The position numbers and the translations under genes were made by a program. A stretch of DNA of 33,115 bases from Myxococcota bacterium (GTDB lineage: Bacteria; Myxococcota_A; UBA9160; UBA4427): assembly GCA_028284295.1 (NCBI GenBank), contig JANQSB010000528.1:1-33115 (forward strand). Reading direction: 5' to 3'. The first letter of the stretch is position 1. Every line of letters starts with the position of its first letter. The notes under the pieces were generated by a model, which saw nothing but the letters and a program-made list of their open reading frames with translations, did not search any database and was not told the origin of the DNA. Of this stretch, positions 7,915 to 18,876 are shown piece by piece.

Positions 7915-9717
7915 ATGACCGCCGACGCCCCTACCCGCAATCCCAAGCTCCTCGCTTGGGTCGATGAAGTCGCCTCCCTCACGCAGCCGGATCAGATCCG
8001 GTGGTGCGACGGCTCCCAGGCCGAGTACGACGAGATGTTCGAGATCATGCTGGCGTCGGGCACGGCGCAGCGTCTCGACGAGAGCAAGCGCCCGGGCTCC
8101 TACCTGGTGCTGAGCGATCCCGCCGATGTCGCACGCGTCGAGGACCGGACCTTCATCTGCTGCGAGAAGGAGGAGGACGCCGGGCCCACCAACAACTGGT
8201 GTGCTCCGGCCGAGATGAAGGAGACGCTCCGGGGTCTCTTCGCGGGATCGATGCGCGGACGCACCCTGTACGTGATTCCCTTCAGCATGGGCCCGCTCGG
8301 CTCGCACATCGCGCACATCGGCGTGCAGCTCTCGGACTCGCCGTACGTGGTGGCCAACATGCGCACGATGACGCGGATGGGGACGAAGGTCCTCGACGTC
8401 CTCGGCGACGACGGCGACTTCGTCCCCTGCCTTCATTCGGTCGGATATCCCCTCGAGCCCGGACAGGCCGACATCGCCTGGCCCTGCGACGGGGACAACA
8501 AGTACATCGTGCACTTCCCGGAGACCCGGGAGATCTGGAGCTACGGATCCGGCTACGGCGGCAACGCCCTGCTCGGCAAGAAGTGCTTCGCCCTCCGCAT
8601 CGCGTCGACGATGGCCCGCGACGAGGGCTGGCTGGCCGAGCACATGCTGATCATGAAGCTGACCTCGCCCGAGAGCGAGGTGCGCTACATCGCAGCCGCC
8701 TTCCCGAGCGCCTGCGGCAAGACCAATCTCGCCATGCTGGAGCCGACCCTGTCGGGTTGGAAGGTCGAGACCGTCGGCGACGACATCGCGTGGATGAAGT
8801 TCGGCGAAGACGGCCAGCTCTACGCCATCAACCCCGAGGCGGGCTTCTTCGGCGTCGCGCCCGGCACCAGCATGCAGTCGAACCCCAACGCCATGCGCGG
8901 CCTCGACGAGAACTGCATCTTCACCAACGTGGGCCACACGGACGACGGGGACATCTGGTGGGAGGAGATGAGCGAGCCGCCGGCCCACCTGACGGACTGG
9001 CGGGGCGACGACTGGACGCCCGAGAGCGGCACCCCGGCGGCCCATCCGAACGCGCGCTTCACGGCACCGGCCAGCCAGTGCCCGGTGATCGCTCCCGAGT
9101 GGGAGGATCCCAACGGCGTCCCGATCAGCGCGATCCTCTTCGGCGGACGCCGCGCGACGGTGGTCCCGTTGGTGCACGAGGCCCGCAGCTGGCAGCACGG
9201 CACCTTCCTCGGCTCGATCATCTCGAGCGAGAAGACCGCCGCCGCCGCGGGCAAGATCGGCGAGCTCCGCCGCGACCCGATGGCCATGCTGCCCTTCTGC
9301 GGATACAACATGGCCGACTACTGGGCGCACTGGCTGGAGATGGGCGCGCGGGAGGGAGCCCAGCTTCCCCGCATCTACTACGTCAACTGGTTCCGCAAGA
9401 GCAGCGGCGGTGACTTCCTGTGGCCCGGCTTCGGCGACAACGGACGCGTCCTCAAGTGGGTGTTCGAGCGCTGTGCGGGCAAGACGGACGGGCTCGAGAC
9501 CCCGATCGGCGTCGTCCCGGCGCCCGGCGAGCTCGACCTGGACGGGCTGGCGCTCGACGAAGAAGACGTGAAGGAGCTGCTCGAGGTGGACGTGGACGGC
9601 TGGCTCGCGGAGATCCCCCTGATCCGCGAGTACTACCAGCAGTTCGGCGTCCGGCTGCCGGCCACGCTGTCGAGCGAGCTCGACGCGCTGGAGGCGCGCC
9701 TCCGGTCCGACGGCTGA
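7915..9717 (+). CDS. pckG: Phosphoenolpyruvate carboxykinase (GTP)
   Basis: 600 aa; [14 protein letters not shown]-loop with the GTP-PEPCK hyper-reactive Cys; PTNNW; FGGRR; characteristic GTP-PEPCK sequence throughout. Confidence 0.97.
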   Translation: MTADAPTRNPKLLAWVDEVASLTQPDQIRWCDGSQAEYDEMFEIMLASGTAQRLDESKRPGSYLVLSDPADVARVEDRTFICCEKEEDAGPTNNWCAPAEMKETLRGLFAGSMRGRTLYVIPFSMGPLGSHIAHIGVQLSDSPYVVANMRTMTRMGTKVLDVLGDDGDFVPCLHSVGYPLEPGQADIAWPCDGDNKYIVHFPETREIWSYGSGYGGNALLGKKCFALRIASTMARDEGWLAEHMLIMKLTSPESEVRYIAAAFPSACGKTNLAMLEPTLSGWKVETVGDDIAWMKFGEDGQLYAINPEAGFFGVAPGTSMQSNPNAMRGLDENCIFTNVGHTDDGDIWWEEMSEPPAHLTDWRGDDWTPESGTPAAHPNARFTAPASQCPVIAPEWEDPNGVPISAILFGGRRATVVPLVHEARSWQHGTFLGSIISSEKTAAAAGKIGELRRDPMAMLPFCGYNMADYWAHWLEMGAREGAQLPRIYYVNWFRKSSGGDFLWPGFGDNGRVLKWVFERCAGKTDGLETPIGVVPAPGELDLDGLALDEEDVKELLEVDVDGWLAEIPLIREYYQQFGVRLPATLSSELDALEARLRSDG

Positions 9718-9721
9718 ACCG

Positions 9722-10495
9722 TTGCCGGTCGAGTTCGTCGACTTCGAGGCCGCCCGCGATCGGGACGGCCTGCGGATGGTGGTCGTCCCCGGCGTGCCCA
9801 GTCCCTGGGGCGAAGCCGCCAAGGGCATCTTCCACGTCAAGCAGATCCCCTGGGTGGCCGTGCGCCTCGACCCCGGCAACGACGCCATGGCCGAGTGGAG
9901 CGGCGAGCGCAGCGGCCCGGTCGCGATCTACGAGGACGAGGCTCCGCGCGGCGGCTGGGCGCAGATCCTGCTGCTGGCCGAGCGGCTGGCGCCCGAGCCT
10001 GCCCTGCTTCCCCGGGATGCCGGCCAACGGGCCCTGGCCATGGGGATCGCGCACGAGCTCTGCGGAGAGATGGGCCTCGGGTGGTGCGAACGGAACGCCA
10101 GCGTGCACTCGGCGCTGAACGGGGGCCCGGGCTTCCCGAAGGGCGTCGCGAAGTACCTGGCCGACAAGTACCACTATCGGGAGTCCGAGGGCGAGCTCTA
10201 CCGCCAGCGCGTGGTCGAGATCCTCCGGGCGCTCGCCGCGCGCCTCGAGGCCCAGCGCGACGCGGGGAGCCGCTACTACCTCGGCGACTCCCTGACGGCC
10301 GTCGACATCTACAGCGCGACCTTCCTGGCGATGTTCGGACCGCTGCCGCCCGAGCAGTGCGCGATGCCCGACGCCATGCGCGCGGCCTTCGAGGCCAACG
10401 ACGAAGAGACGACGGCCGCCCTGGCGCCGATCCTGTTCGAGCACCGCGACCACGTCTACGCCGAGCATCTCGAGCTGCCCCTGACCCTCGCCTGA
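9722..10495 (+). CDS. Glutathione S-transferase-like protein
   Basis: 257 aa from TTG 9722, 4 nt after the pckG stop; C-terminal GST-like helix pattern (YYLGDSLTAVDIYSATFLAMF). Confidence 0.75.
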   Translation: MPVEFVDFEAARDRDGLRMVVVPGVPSPWGEAAKGIFHVKQIPWVAVRLDPGNDAMAEWSGERSGPVAIYEDEAPRGGWAQILLLAERLAPEPALLPRDAGQRALAMGIAHELCGEMGLGWCERNASVHSALNGGPGFPKGVAKYLADKYHYRESEGELYRQRVVEILRALAARLEAQRDAGSRYYLGDSLTAVDIYSATFLAMFGPLPPEQCAMPDAMRAAFEANDEETTAALAPILFEHRDHVYAEHLELPLTLA

Positions 10496-10538
10496 GGCGG
10501 CGACGGGACGCAGGGCCCGCTCGGCTCGCGACCGGGCG

Positions 10539-13500
10539 CTACCAGGTATCGACGTTGGGGCGCTTCTTGCCGCTGCGCGGTGCCGGCGGAGCCGCCGAGT
10601 CGAGCGCCGCCAGGATCCAGCGCCGCGAATCCACCGGGTCGATCACCTCGTCGATCTCGAAGTGCGAGGCCATGTTGACCGCCTTGCCGTGGGCGTACAT
10701 GCGATCGACCATCTCCTGGAAGAGCGCGCGGCGCTCTTCGGGGTCTTCGACGGCCTCGAGCTCCTTGCGGTAGCCGAGCTTCACGGCTCCCTCGAGCCCC
10801 ATTCCGCCGAACTCACCGGTGGGCCACGCGACAGTGAAGAGCGGGGCGTGGAAGCTGCCTCCCGCCATCGCCTGGGCGCCCAGGCCGTATCCCTTGCGCA
10901 GCACGATCGTGAAGAAGGGCACGCTCAGGTTCGCCCCCGTCACGAAGAGGCGCGAGCAGTGCCGCACCAGGCCCGTCTTTTCGACCTCCGGCCCCACCAT
11001 CATGCCCGGGGTGTCGCACAGGAAGAGCAGCGGCAGGTCGAAGGCATCACACAGCTGCATGAAGCGGGCCGCCTTGTCGGCCCCTTCACTGTCGATGGCC
11101 CCCGCCAGGTGGGTCGGGTTGTTGGCGACGATCCCCAAAGGACGCCCTTCCACGCGCGCGAGCGCGGTGACCATCCCGGGCCCGAACGCGCGGCGCAGCT
11201 CGAGCACGCTCCCGGTGTCGGCCAGGCCCTCGATCACCTTCCGGACGTCGTAGACGCGCAGGCGATTCTCCGGGACGGCGTGTCGCAGCGCGCGCTGATC
11301 CGCACAGCTCCAGGACTCCAGGGAGCCCTGGAAGTAGGACAGGTAGCGGCGGGCGACCGCGACGGCCTCCGCCTCGTCGGAGACCGGCAGGTCGACCACG
11401 CCGTTCGGGACCTGCACCGCCATGGCGCCGACCTCGTCGGGCCGGAAGACGCCCAGGCCACCTCCTTCGATCATGGCCGGGCCGCCCATCCCGATGTTCG
11501 AGTTCTCGGTGGCGATGACGACGTCGCAGCAACCGAGCAGCGCCGCGTTTCCCGCGAAGCAGCGACCCGAGTTGATGCCCAACAGCGGGACCAGCCCGCT
11601 CAGACGACCGAAGTAGTGGAAGGCCAGACAGTCCAGACCCGCGACTCCCGCCCCGTCCGTGTCGCCCGGGCGCCCTCCCCCGCCTTCGGTGAAGAAGACG
11701 ACCGGGAGTCGCTGCTGCTCGGCGATCTCGAAGAGCCGGTCCTTCTTGCGGTGGTTCTGCAGCCCCTGGGTACCCGCGAGTACCGTGTAGTCGTAGGAGA
11801 GAACCGCGCAGCGCGCGTCTCGGGGCCCGAACAGGTCGCCGTTGACCCGACCGATGCCCGAGACCAGGCCGTCGGCCGGCGTGTTCGCGACCAGGTCCTC
11901 GATCGCCCGGCGACGCCGCTGGGCGGCGATCACGAGCGACCCGTACTCGACGAAGCTGTCGGCGTCGCACAGGTCTTCGACGTTCTCGCGAGCCGTGCGC
12001 TGACCGGTCTTGCGCCTCCGCTCGACCGCCTGCGGGCGCGCCGCATCGCCGGTCGCAGCCAGTCGCTCTCGCAGCTCCTCGAGGTCGGGCCGCACCCGGG
12101 AGAGGTCGAGCGCCGCTTCCGGCGCGGCATCGCCCCGCGCGGCCTCGGTGGCCTCGATCCGCAGCAGCAGCGCGCCCTCGGCCACCGTGTCTCCCGCTGC
12201 GACGCAGACCTCGCGCACGACACCGTCCACCGGCGACTCGAGCACGTGCTCCATCTTCATGGCCTCGAGAACCGCCACGGCACCGCCCTGCCGGACGAGG
12301 TCCCCCACGGCCACCTCCAGCGTCGCCAGGGTGCCCTGCATGGGCGCCCGGACCGGCTGGCCGCTGCCGGGCGACTCCGTCGGCGCGGTCGGAGCTCGCG
12401 AGACCTCCGCGGAGCGTCCGTGCTCGAGCACCGCGAGCGGATCCTCGTCGTCCAGCCGCGCGCCCGTCGACCCCAGCGCGCGATCCGGTGGCGGCGCCAC
12501 CTCGGCATGCGCCGCAGCCGCCTCGACGAGCTCCGCGGCATGCCGCTCCACGAAGCGCGTGTCGACGCAGTCGGCCGCGACCTCCGGATGCGCGAGCAGC
12601 GCACGGAGGAAGGACGCATTCGTCTCGACGCCCCGAACGCCCAGCTCCCGCAGCGCCCGGTCGGCCCGACGCAGCAGCTCTCCATAGCGCGGAGTCGGAA
12701 CGTGGACGACGAGCTTGGCGAGGAGCGCGTCGAAGGCGGGGCTCGCCTCGTGCCCCGCGAAGGCCGCCGAGTCGACCCGGACGCCGGGACCCGTCGGCGG
12801 CTCCCAGGACTCGACCGTTCCGACTCTCGGGCGCACCGTGCCGTCCGGCTGCATGCTCTCGGTGTTGATCCGCAGCTGCATGGCCATGCCGCGAGGCACC
12901 GGGGGACGATCGGGATCCAGCCCCTGGTCCTCGAAGCGCTCGCCGGCGGCCAAGCGCAGCTGCAGCTGGACGAGGTCGACCCCGGACACCTCCTCGGTGA
13001 CCGTGTGCTCGACCTGCAGCCGGGGATTGGCCTCGATGAACGAGAAGGCGCTCGCGGACGGCTCCGCCCCGCCCTCCACCAGGAACTCGAAGGTGCCCAG
13101 ACTGCGGTAGTCCTCCGCCTTCGCCATACGCAGGGCGGCTCCCGTCAGCTGGTCCCGGAGCGCGTCCGACAGCCCGGGACTGGGCGCCAGCTCGACCAGC
13201 TTCTGGTGGCGCCGCTGCAGCGTGCACTCGCGCTCGCCGAGATGCATCACGCGGCCCGCACCGTCGCCGACGACCTGGACCTCGACATGACGCGCCGCGC
13301 GCACCAGCCTCTCGCAGTAGAGCGCCGGATTGCCGAAGGCGAGCTTCGCTTCGTGCTGGCAGCGCTCGAACGCGGACTCCAGCTCCCCGAGCTCCTCGAC
13401 CGCGCGCATCCCTCGGCCGCCGCCGCCCGCCACGGCCTTGAGGACCATCGCCTGGCCGGCCGGCAGGGACTCGAAGAAGGCACGCGCCTCGTCGAGCTCC

Positions 13501-13907
13501 ACGGCTCCGGAGCTGCCTCGAACCACCGGCACGTCGAGCCGCTGTGCCAGCCCGCGTGCCGACAGCTTGTCGCCGAAGAGCTCGAGCTGGACGGGGGTGG
13601 GACCCACGAACTGGACGCCCGCATCCTCGCAGGCACGCGCGAATGCGGAGCTCTCGCTCAGGAAGCCATAGCCGGGATGGAGCGCATCGCAGTCGGCGCG
13701 GCGTGCCGCCTCGACGACCTGGTCCACGTCCAGGTAGGCGCGGCCGCCGCGCCCGGGCAGGGCCACCGCCTCGCTCGCGAGCCGGACATGGAGGCTGTCC
13801 GCATCGTCCTCCGAGTGGATGGCCACGCCGCGAATCCCCAGCTCGTCGGCCGCACGCAGGACCCGGATCGCGATCTCCCCGCGATTGGCAACGAGCAGGC
13901 TCTTCAT
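10539..13907 (-). CDS. Single-chain acyl-CoA carboxylase (biotin carboxylase + BCCP + carboxyltransferase), long-chain/LCC-like
   Basis: 1122 aa; BC MKSLLVANRGEIAIRVLRA...GGGGRGMRAVE...FIEANPRLQVEHTVTEE; BCCP EAMKMEH; CT TEGGGGRPGDTDG...NSNIGMGGPAMIEGGGLG...CDTPGMMVGPEVE. Confidence 0.95.
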   Translation of the reverse strand: MKSLLVANRGEIAIRVLRAADELGIRGVAIHSEDDADSLHVRLASEAVALPGRGGRAYLDVDQVVEAARRADCDALHPGYGFLSESSAFARACEDAGVQFVGPTPVQLELFGDKLSARGLAQRLDVPVVRGSSGAVELDEARAFFESLPAGQAMVLKAVAGGGGRGMRAVEELGELESAFERCQHEAKLAFGNPALYCERLVRAARHVEVQVVGDGAGRVMHLGERECTLQRRHQKLVELAPSPGLSDALRDQLTGAALRMAKAEDYRSLGTFEFLVEGGAEPSASAFSFIEANPRLQVEHTVTEEVSGVDLVQLQLRLAAGERFEDQGLDPDRPPVPRGMAMQLRINTESMQPDGTVRPRVGTVESWEPPTGPGVRVDSAAFAGHEASPAFDALLAKLVVHVPTPRYGELLRRADRALRELGVRGVETNASFLRALLAHPEVAADCVDTRFVERHAAELVEAAAAHAEVAPPPDRALGSTGARLDDEDPLAVLEHGRSAEVSRAPTAPTESPGSGQPVRAPMQGTLATLEVAVGDLVRQGGAVAVLEAMKMEHVLESPVDGVVREVCVAAGDTVAEGALLLRIEATEAARGDAAPEAALDLSRVRPDLEELRERLAATGDAARPQAVERRRKTGQRTARENVEDLCDADSFVEYGSLVIAAQRRRRAIEDLVANTPADGLVSGIGRVNGDLFGPRDARCAVLSYDYTVLAGTQGLQNHRKKDRLFEIAEQQRLPVVFFTEGGGGRPGDTDGAGVAGLDCLAFHYFGRLSGLVPLLGINSGRCFAGNAALLGCCDVVIATENSNIGMGGPAMIEGGGLGVFRPDEVGAMAVQVPNGVVDLPVSDEAEAVAVARRYLSYFQGSLESWSCADQRALRHAVPENRLRVYDVRKVIEGLADTGSVLELRRAFGPGMVTALARVEGRPLGIVANNPTHLAGAIDSEGADKAARFMQLCDAFDLPLLFLCDTPGMMVGPEVEKTGLVRHCSRLFVTGANLSVPFFTIVLRKGYGLGAQAMAGGSFHAPLFTVAWPTGEFGGMGLEGAVKLGYRKELEAVEDPEERRALFQEMVDRMYAHGKAVNMASHFEIDEVIDPVDSRRWILAALDSAAPPAPRSGKKRPNVDTW

Positions 13908-14037
13908 CGGGACGGCTCACCTCCATGGACGGAACCCGGCGCGGATCCGAAGCGCGCCCCATGGTTGCAGGCCCTTCCGCGATCCGCGATCGCGCCAGCC
14001 CGGTCGACTCCCGGGCAGCTTCGAGTCGGAATGTCCG

Positions 14038-14072
14038 ATAATATTACGTTCTACTCAGAAACGTAATGTACT
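14038..14072. promoter_or_regulatory. Putative TetR operator and divergent promoter region: ATTACGTT-N9-AACGTAAT (14043..14050 / 14060..14067)
   Basis: Perfect 8-bp inverted repeat with 9-bp spacer in an AT-rich patch between the carboxylase and TetR genes. Confidence 0.7.
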
Positions 14073-14094
14073 GTCCCGAAGTCTGGAATTCGAG

Positions 14095-14667
14095 TTGAAC
14101 GTCGACACCCGGCAAGCGTCGGTCCTCCGGGATGGAGCGCGCCAGCGACTGCTCGCCGCTGGCGAACGCTGCGCACTCCGCAACGGCTCGCTGCGGATCC
14201 GGATCGCAGACGTGGCCCGCGAGGCCGGCGTCAGTCGCCCCACGGTCTACCGCCACTTCGAGGACGCCGACGCGCTCCGACGAGACACGGCAGAGCGACT
14301 CGCCGCACAGCTGGCGCTCGCGCTCGTCGCGGCCCGGATCGTCCACGCGGACCCGGCGCGGGCGGTCGTCGAGACGGTCCTGGCCTGGATCGGCCTGCTG
14401 GCTCGCGATCCCCGTCTCGAGCTTCTCGCGCGCGAGCGCCCCGAGGCGCTCACGACGCCGGCCTTCTTCGCCGCGCTGGCGCCGAGCCTGCCCGAGCTGC
14501 CCACGACCCCGTCCGTGCCCGGGGACGAGAGCACCGAGCTGGCGCTCCGCCTCGCCCTCTCCTTCGCGGGAGCTCCCCGAGTCCGGCAGGACGAGGCTGC
14601 ACTGCGCGGCCTGCTGATGCGACGCTTGCTTCCGGCCCTCGGCCTGCAGAAGCCCCGAACGAGATAG
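14095..14667 (+). CDS. TetR/AcrR family transcriptional regulator
   Basis: 190 aa from TTG 14095; HTH LRIRIADVAREAGVSRPTVYRHFEDADAL. Confidence 0.88.
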   Translation: MNVDTRQASVLRDGARQRLLAAGERCALRNGSLRIRIADVAREAGVSRPTVYRHFEDADALRRDTAERLAAQLALALVAARIVHADPARAVVETVLAWIGLLARDPRLELLARERPEALTTPAFFAALAPSLPELPTTPSVPGDESTELALRLALSFAGAPRVRQDEAALRGLLMRRLLPALGLQKPRTR

Positions 14668-14724
14668 CTCCGGCGACATAGCCCACGACGCAAATCGCAC
14701 TATCGTCGGTGCCCGGGAGGCCAG

Positions 14725-15711
14725 GTGTCCGACGGACTGCTGCTCGTGATCGGGCTGATGCTCCTGCTCGGCGGGGGAGAAGCCGTCGTGCGCGGTGCGG
14801 CATCGCTGGCGCGCACGATGGGCATCTCGAACCTCGCCATCGGGCTGCTGGTGGTCGCGTTCGGAACCAGCGCACCCGAGCTGGCCGTGAACGTCACGGC
14901 GGCCTTCAGCAACGAGACGGACCTCTCCTTCGGGAACATCGTCGGGTCGAACATGGCCAACGTCGGCATGGTCGTGGGAATCTGCGGCCTGATCCGCGCG
15001 TTGCAGATCGACAGCGTCGTCGTCTCGCGCGAGATCCCGATGATGCTGCTCGCCACGGTCGCGACCATCGTGATGGCCGCGGACACGGTGGTCGACGGCG
15101 AGCCGCCGCGCTTCGACCGCGGCGACTCGATCATCATGATGCTCTTCTTCGGGGTCTTCATCTACTACACGGTCGGGGAGCTGCTCCGCCAACGCACCGA
15201 ACACCCGACCCTGGAAGAGCTCGTGGCCAGCGAGCTTCCGGGCGTTGGTCCCAAGGTCACCGCCGCGCGCGACGTGCTCGTCACCCTCGCCGGCTTCGGC
15301 GCCCTGCTCTCGGGTGCGAACCTCACGGTCGACGCGGCCGTCGAGCTCGCGCGGATCTACGGCGTACCGGAGGTGGTGATCGGAATCAGCGTGGTCGCCA
15401 TCGGAACCAGCCTGCCCGAGCTCGCCACGGGCATCATGGCCACGCTCCGGGGCCACATGGAGATCGCGATCGGGAACGTGATCGGGTCGAACATCTTCAA
15501 CCTGCTCTTCGTGCTCGCGGCCACGGTCTTCGTCCGCCCGCTCGAGATTCCCAAGTGGGGGATGCTCGATCTCTTCGTCTCGGCCATGCTCTCGCTCGCC
15601 CTGCTGGTGGTGTCGATGTCCGCCGGCCGGCGGATCCTGCGCGCCGAATCCGCCCTGCTGGTCGTGATCTACCTCAGCTACGCGACCTGGCGGGCCGGCT
15701 GGGCGAACTGA
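14725..15711 (+). CDS. Calcium/sodium antiporter, CaCA family (YrbG-like)
   Basis: 328 aa; two alpha-repeats, FGTSAPELAVNVTAAF...GNIVGSNMANVG and IGTSLPELATGI...GNVIGSNIFNLL; GTG start with GGGAGG upstream. Confidence 0.93.
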   Translation: MSDGLLLVIGLMLLLGGGEAVVRGAASLARTMGISNLAIGLLVVAFGTSAPELAVNVTAAFSNETDLSFGNIVGSNMANVGMVVGICGLIRALQIDSVVVSREIPMMLLATVATIVMAADTVVDGEPPRFDRGDSIIMMLFFGVFIYYTVGELLRQRTEHPTLEELVASELPGVGPKVTAARDVLVTLAGFGALLSGANLTVDAAVELARIYGVPEVVIGISVVAIGTSLPELATGIMATLRGHMEIAIGNVIGSNIFNLLFVLAATVFVRPLEIPKWGMLDLFVSAMLSLALLVVSMSAGRRILRAESALLVVIYLSYATWRAGWAN

Positions 15712-16158
15712 GTGCCGGTGCCGCCGCGAACGGGGCGCTGCCTGTGTGAGGCCGTTCGCTACGAGCTGGGCGAAGAGCCCGGTCCGGTGGTGAACTGCCA
15801 CTGCCAGTTCTGCCGCCGGGCGCACGGGGCCGCGTTCGCCACGGTCGCCATGGTGCCGACCGCCTCCTTCCGGCTGACCCACGGAGCGGACGCGCTGCAC
15901 GAGCGCGTGACCGAAGGTGTCGGCTGCCGCGCCTTCTGCATTCGCTGTGGGACCCGGATCTACAATCGCCCCGAGTCCGCTGGCGGAATCACGATGCTGG
16001 TGGTGGCCAGCCTCGACGACCCGAGCGGGCTCGCGCCGGTCATGCACGTCAACGTCGAGTCGAAGGCGCCCTGGTACGAGATCCGCGACGAGCTGCCCCG
16101 CTTCCCCGGACTGCCGCCCGGAAGCGAAGCGGCCCTCGACCGGGGTCGCGACGTCTAG
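15712..16158 (+). CDS. GFA (glutathione-dependent formaldehyde-activating-like) zinc-binding family protein
   Basis: 148 aa; GRCLCEAVRYEL...NCHCQFCRRAHGAAFAT...FCIRCGTRIY. GTG start directly abuts the TGA of the antiporter. Confidence 0.9.
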   Translation: MPVPPRTGRCLCEAVRYELGEEPGPVVNCHCQFCRRAHGAAFATVAMVPTASFRLTHGADALHERVTEGVGCRAFCIRCGTRIYNRPESAGGITMLVVASLDDPSGLAPVMHVNVESKAPWYEIRDELPRFPGLPPGSEAALDRGRDV

Positions 16159-17062
16159 AGCTTCGATTGCAGCCAGTCGAGGGTGCGACGGTCCGCGCCC
16201 TCCTCGAGCGGCATGATGGCGGCGTTGAAGTCGGTCACGCCGACCTCGCGCAGCCGCTCGAGCTGATCGTCCAACGCACTCTCGTCGCCCACCATGGCGA
16301 TGTCCTCGGGGCCCTGGACCCCTTCGCGGTCGAGCATGGCGCGATAGGAAGGCAGGGTGCCGTACATCTCGATGGCCTTGGCGATCCGATCGCGCACGGT
16401 GTCGCGATCGTCGGTCACCACGATCGGGAAGCCCGCGACGATCCGCGGTGCGGGACGATCGGCGTCCCGCGCGGCCGCACCCAGACGCGGCGCGATGTGG
16501 CTCTCGATCGTCTTCGGGCCGGTCATCCAGAGGATGCTGCCGTCGCTCAGGGCCCCGGCGACCTCGAGCATCCGCTCGCCGAGCGCAGCGACCAACACCG
16601 GCACGGGGTCGGCGTCGGGGACCTGGAGCCCTCCGGCGACCCGGAAGAGGCTGCCCTGGAATCCCGCCGGCTCCCCCCGCAGGAGCGGGTTCAGCACCGA
16701 CAGGTACTCGCGCATGTGCAGCGCGGGCTTCTCGTAGGAGAGGCCCATCATGGACTCGATCACGACCTTGTGGGACAGCCCGATTCCCAGGCGGAAACGC
16801 CCCTTCGAGGCCGCCTGGGTGGTCAACGCGAGCTGGGCCATGGCCATCGGGTGCCGCGGATAGGTGGGCACCACCGCCGTACCGAGCTCGATGCGCTCGG
16901 TCTCCCGGCCCACGAGGCCCATCGCCGAGATCGCGTCGAGGCCGAAGATGTTCGCCATCCAGATGCTCGCGAAGCCGCGCGCCTCGAGCTCGCGACAGTG
17001 CGCGATCAATCCGTCGACGCTGCCTTCGGGACCGCTCGAGGCACCGCACATGACACCGATTC

Positions 17063-17066
<4 letters not shown>
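16155..17066 (-). CDS. LLM class F420-dependent oxidoreductase (luciferase-like)
   Basis: 303 aa; N-terminal MRIGVMCGASSG..., LGTAVVPTYPRHPMAMAQLALTTQAASKGRFRLGIGLSHK. Confidence 0.88.
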
Positions 17067-18106
<1,040 letters not shown>

Positions 18107-18300
18107 GGTCTTCTCCTCGAGTTCCGCTCTATCGGGTCCCGGGCGGCTGGCCGCGCGGACCGGAGCGCTGCGTCGTTGCAGCCGGGCCAGAGTCGATCGC
18201 CCCGGGGCCCGTGTCAATGCCCCGCGAAGCCGACTCCCGAGGCACGAGAGGGAAGCAGCGCCCCCGAGCACCGGAGGGGCCCGGGCCGCGCCCGTCCCGC

Positions 18301-18306
18301 TAGCCT
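18301..18306 (+). promoter_or_regulatory. -10-like TAGCCT 6 nt before GTG (putative leaderless promoter)
   Basis: cgcTAGCCTcgcaccGTGgagagc, read directly. Confidence 0.4.
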
Positions 18307-18312
18307 CGCACC

Positions 18313-18876
18313 GTGGAGAGCATCCGGTGCTTCGTGGCACTGCCGCTGCCCGAGTCCGTCCGGAGCCGGGTCGGGGCACTCCAGGAGGAGCTGCGCGCCA
18401 GCCCCTGGACGCAACGCGTGCGCTGGGTCCCGCCGGAGAACTTCCACGTGACGCTCCAGTTCCTGGGGCGGGTCCCGCCCAGCCGGCACTCCGGGATCGC
18501 CGCCGCGTTGGAGAAGCTCGCCGCTGCCCGAGCGAGCTTCGACTGGGTGGTCGGCGGCGTCACGGCCCTGCCCTCGCCGTCCCGCGCACGGGTGATCGTC
18601 GCCCGGGTCGAGGGCGACGACTCCGTCGGCGACCTGGCCGCCGGCGTGGCCCGGGCCCTCGCGCCGCTCGGCTTCCAGCGCGAGGCACGCCGCTTCCGTC
18701 CCCACCTCACACTGGGCCGGGTGCGCAAGCCACCGCTTCGCGGGGAGCGAATCGAGCGGCCCGGAGAAGCGATCGTCTGCCCCGCCGACGAGATCGTCCT
18801 CTTCGCCAGCGAGCTCGCTCCGAGCGGCGCGCGCTATCGGCGCATCGGGAGCTGGCCGCTCAGAAGTCGAGGGTGA
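18313..18876 (+). CDS. thpR: RNA 2',3'-cyclic phosphodiesterase (2H phosphoesterase)
   Basis: 187 aa; two HxTL motifs (FHVTLQFLG and PHLTLGRV); N-terminal RCFVALPLPESVRS. Confidence 0.92.
   Translation: MESIRCFVALPLPESVRSRVGALQEELRASPWTQRVRWVPPENFHVTLQFLGRVPPSRHSGIAAALEKLAAARASFDWVVGGVTALPSPSRARVIVARVEGDDSVGDLAAGVARALAPLGFQREARRFRPHLTLGRVRKPPLRGERIERPGEAIVCPADEIVLFASELAPSGARYRRIGSWPLRSRG

Noticed and set aside
7894-9888. 664-aa minus ORF opposite pckG
   Set aside because: Antisense to a textbook PEPCK with intact active-site motifs.
10662-14066. 1134-aa plus-strand ORF opposite the carboxylase
   Set aside because: Antisense high-GC shadow; the minus strand encodes complete BC, BCCP and CT motifs.
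14044-17049. 1001-aa minus-strand ORF
   Set aside because: Overlaps TetR, antiporter, GFA and LLM genes, all with clear motifs; its own sequence is low-complexity Arg/Gly/His/Asp and not protein-like.
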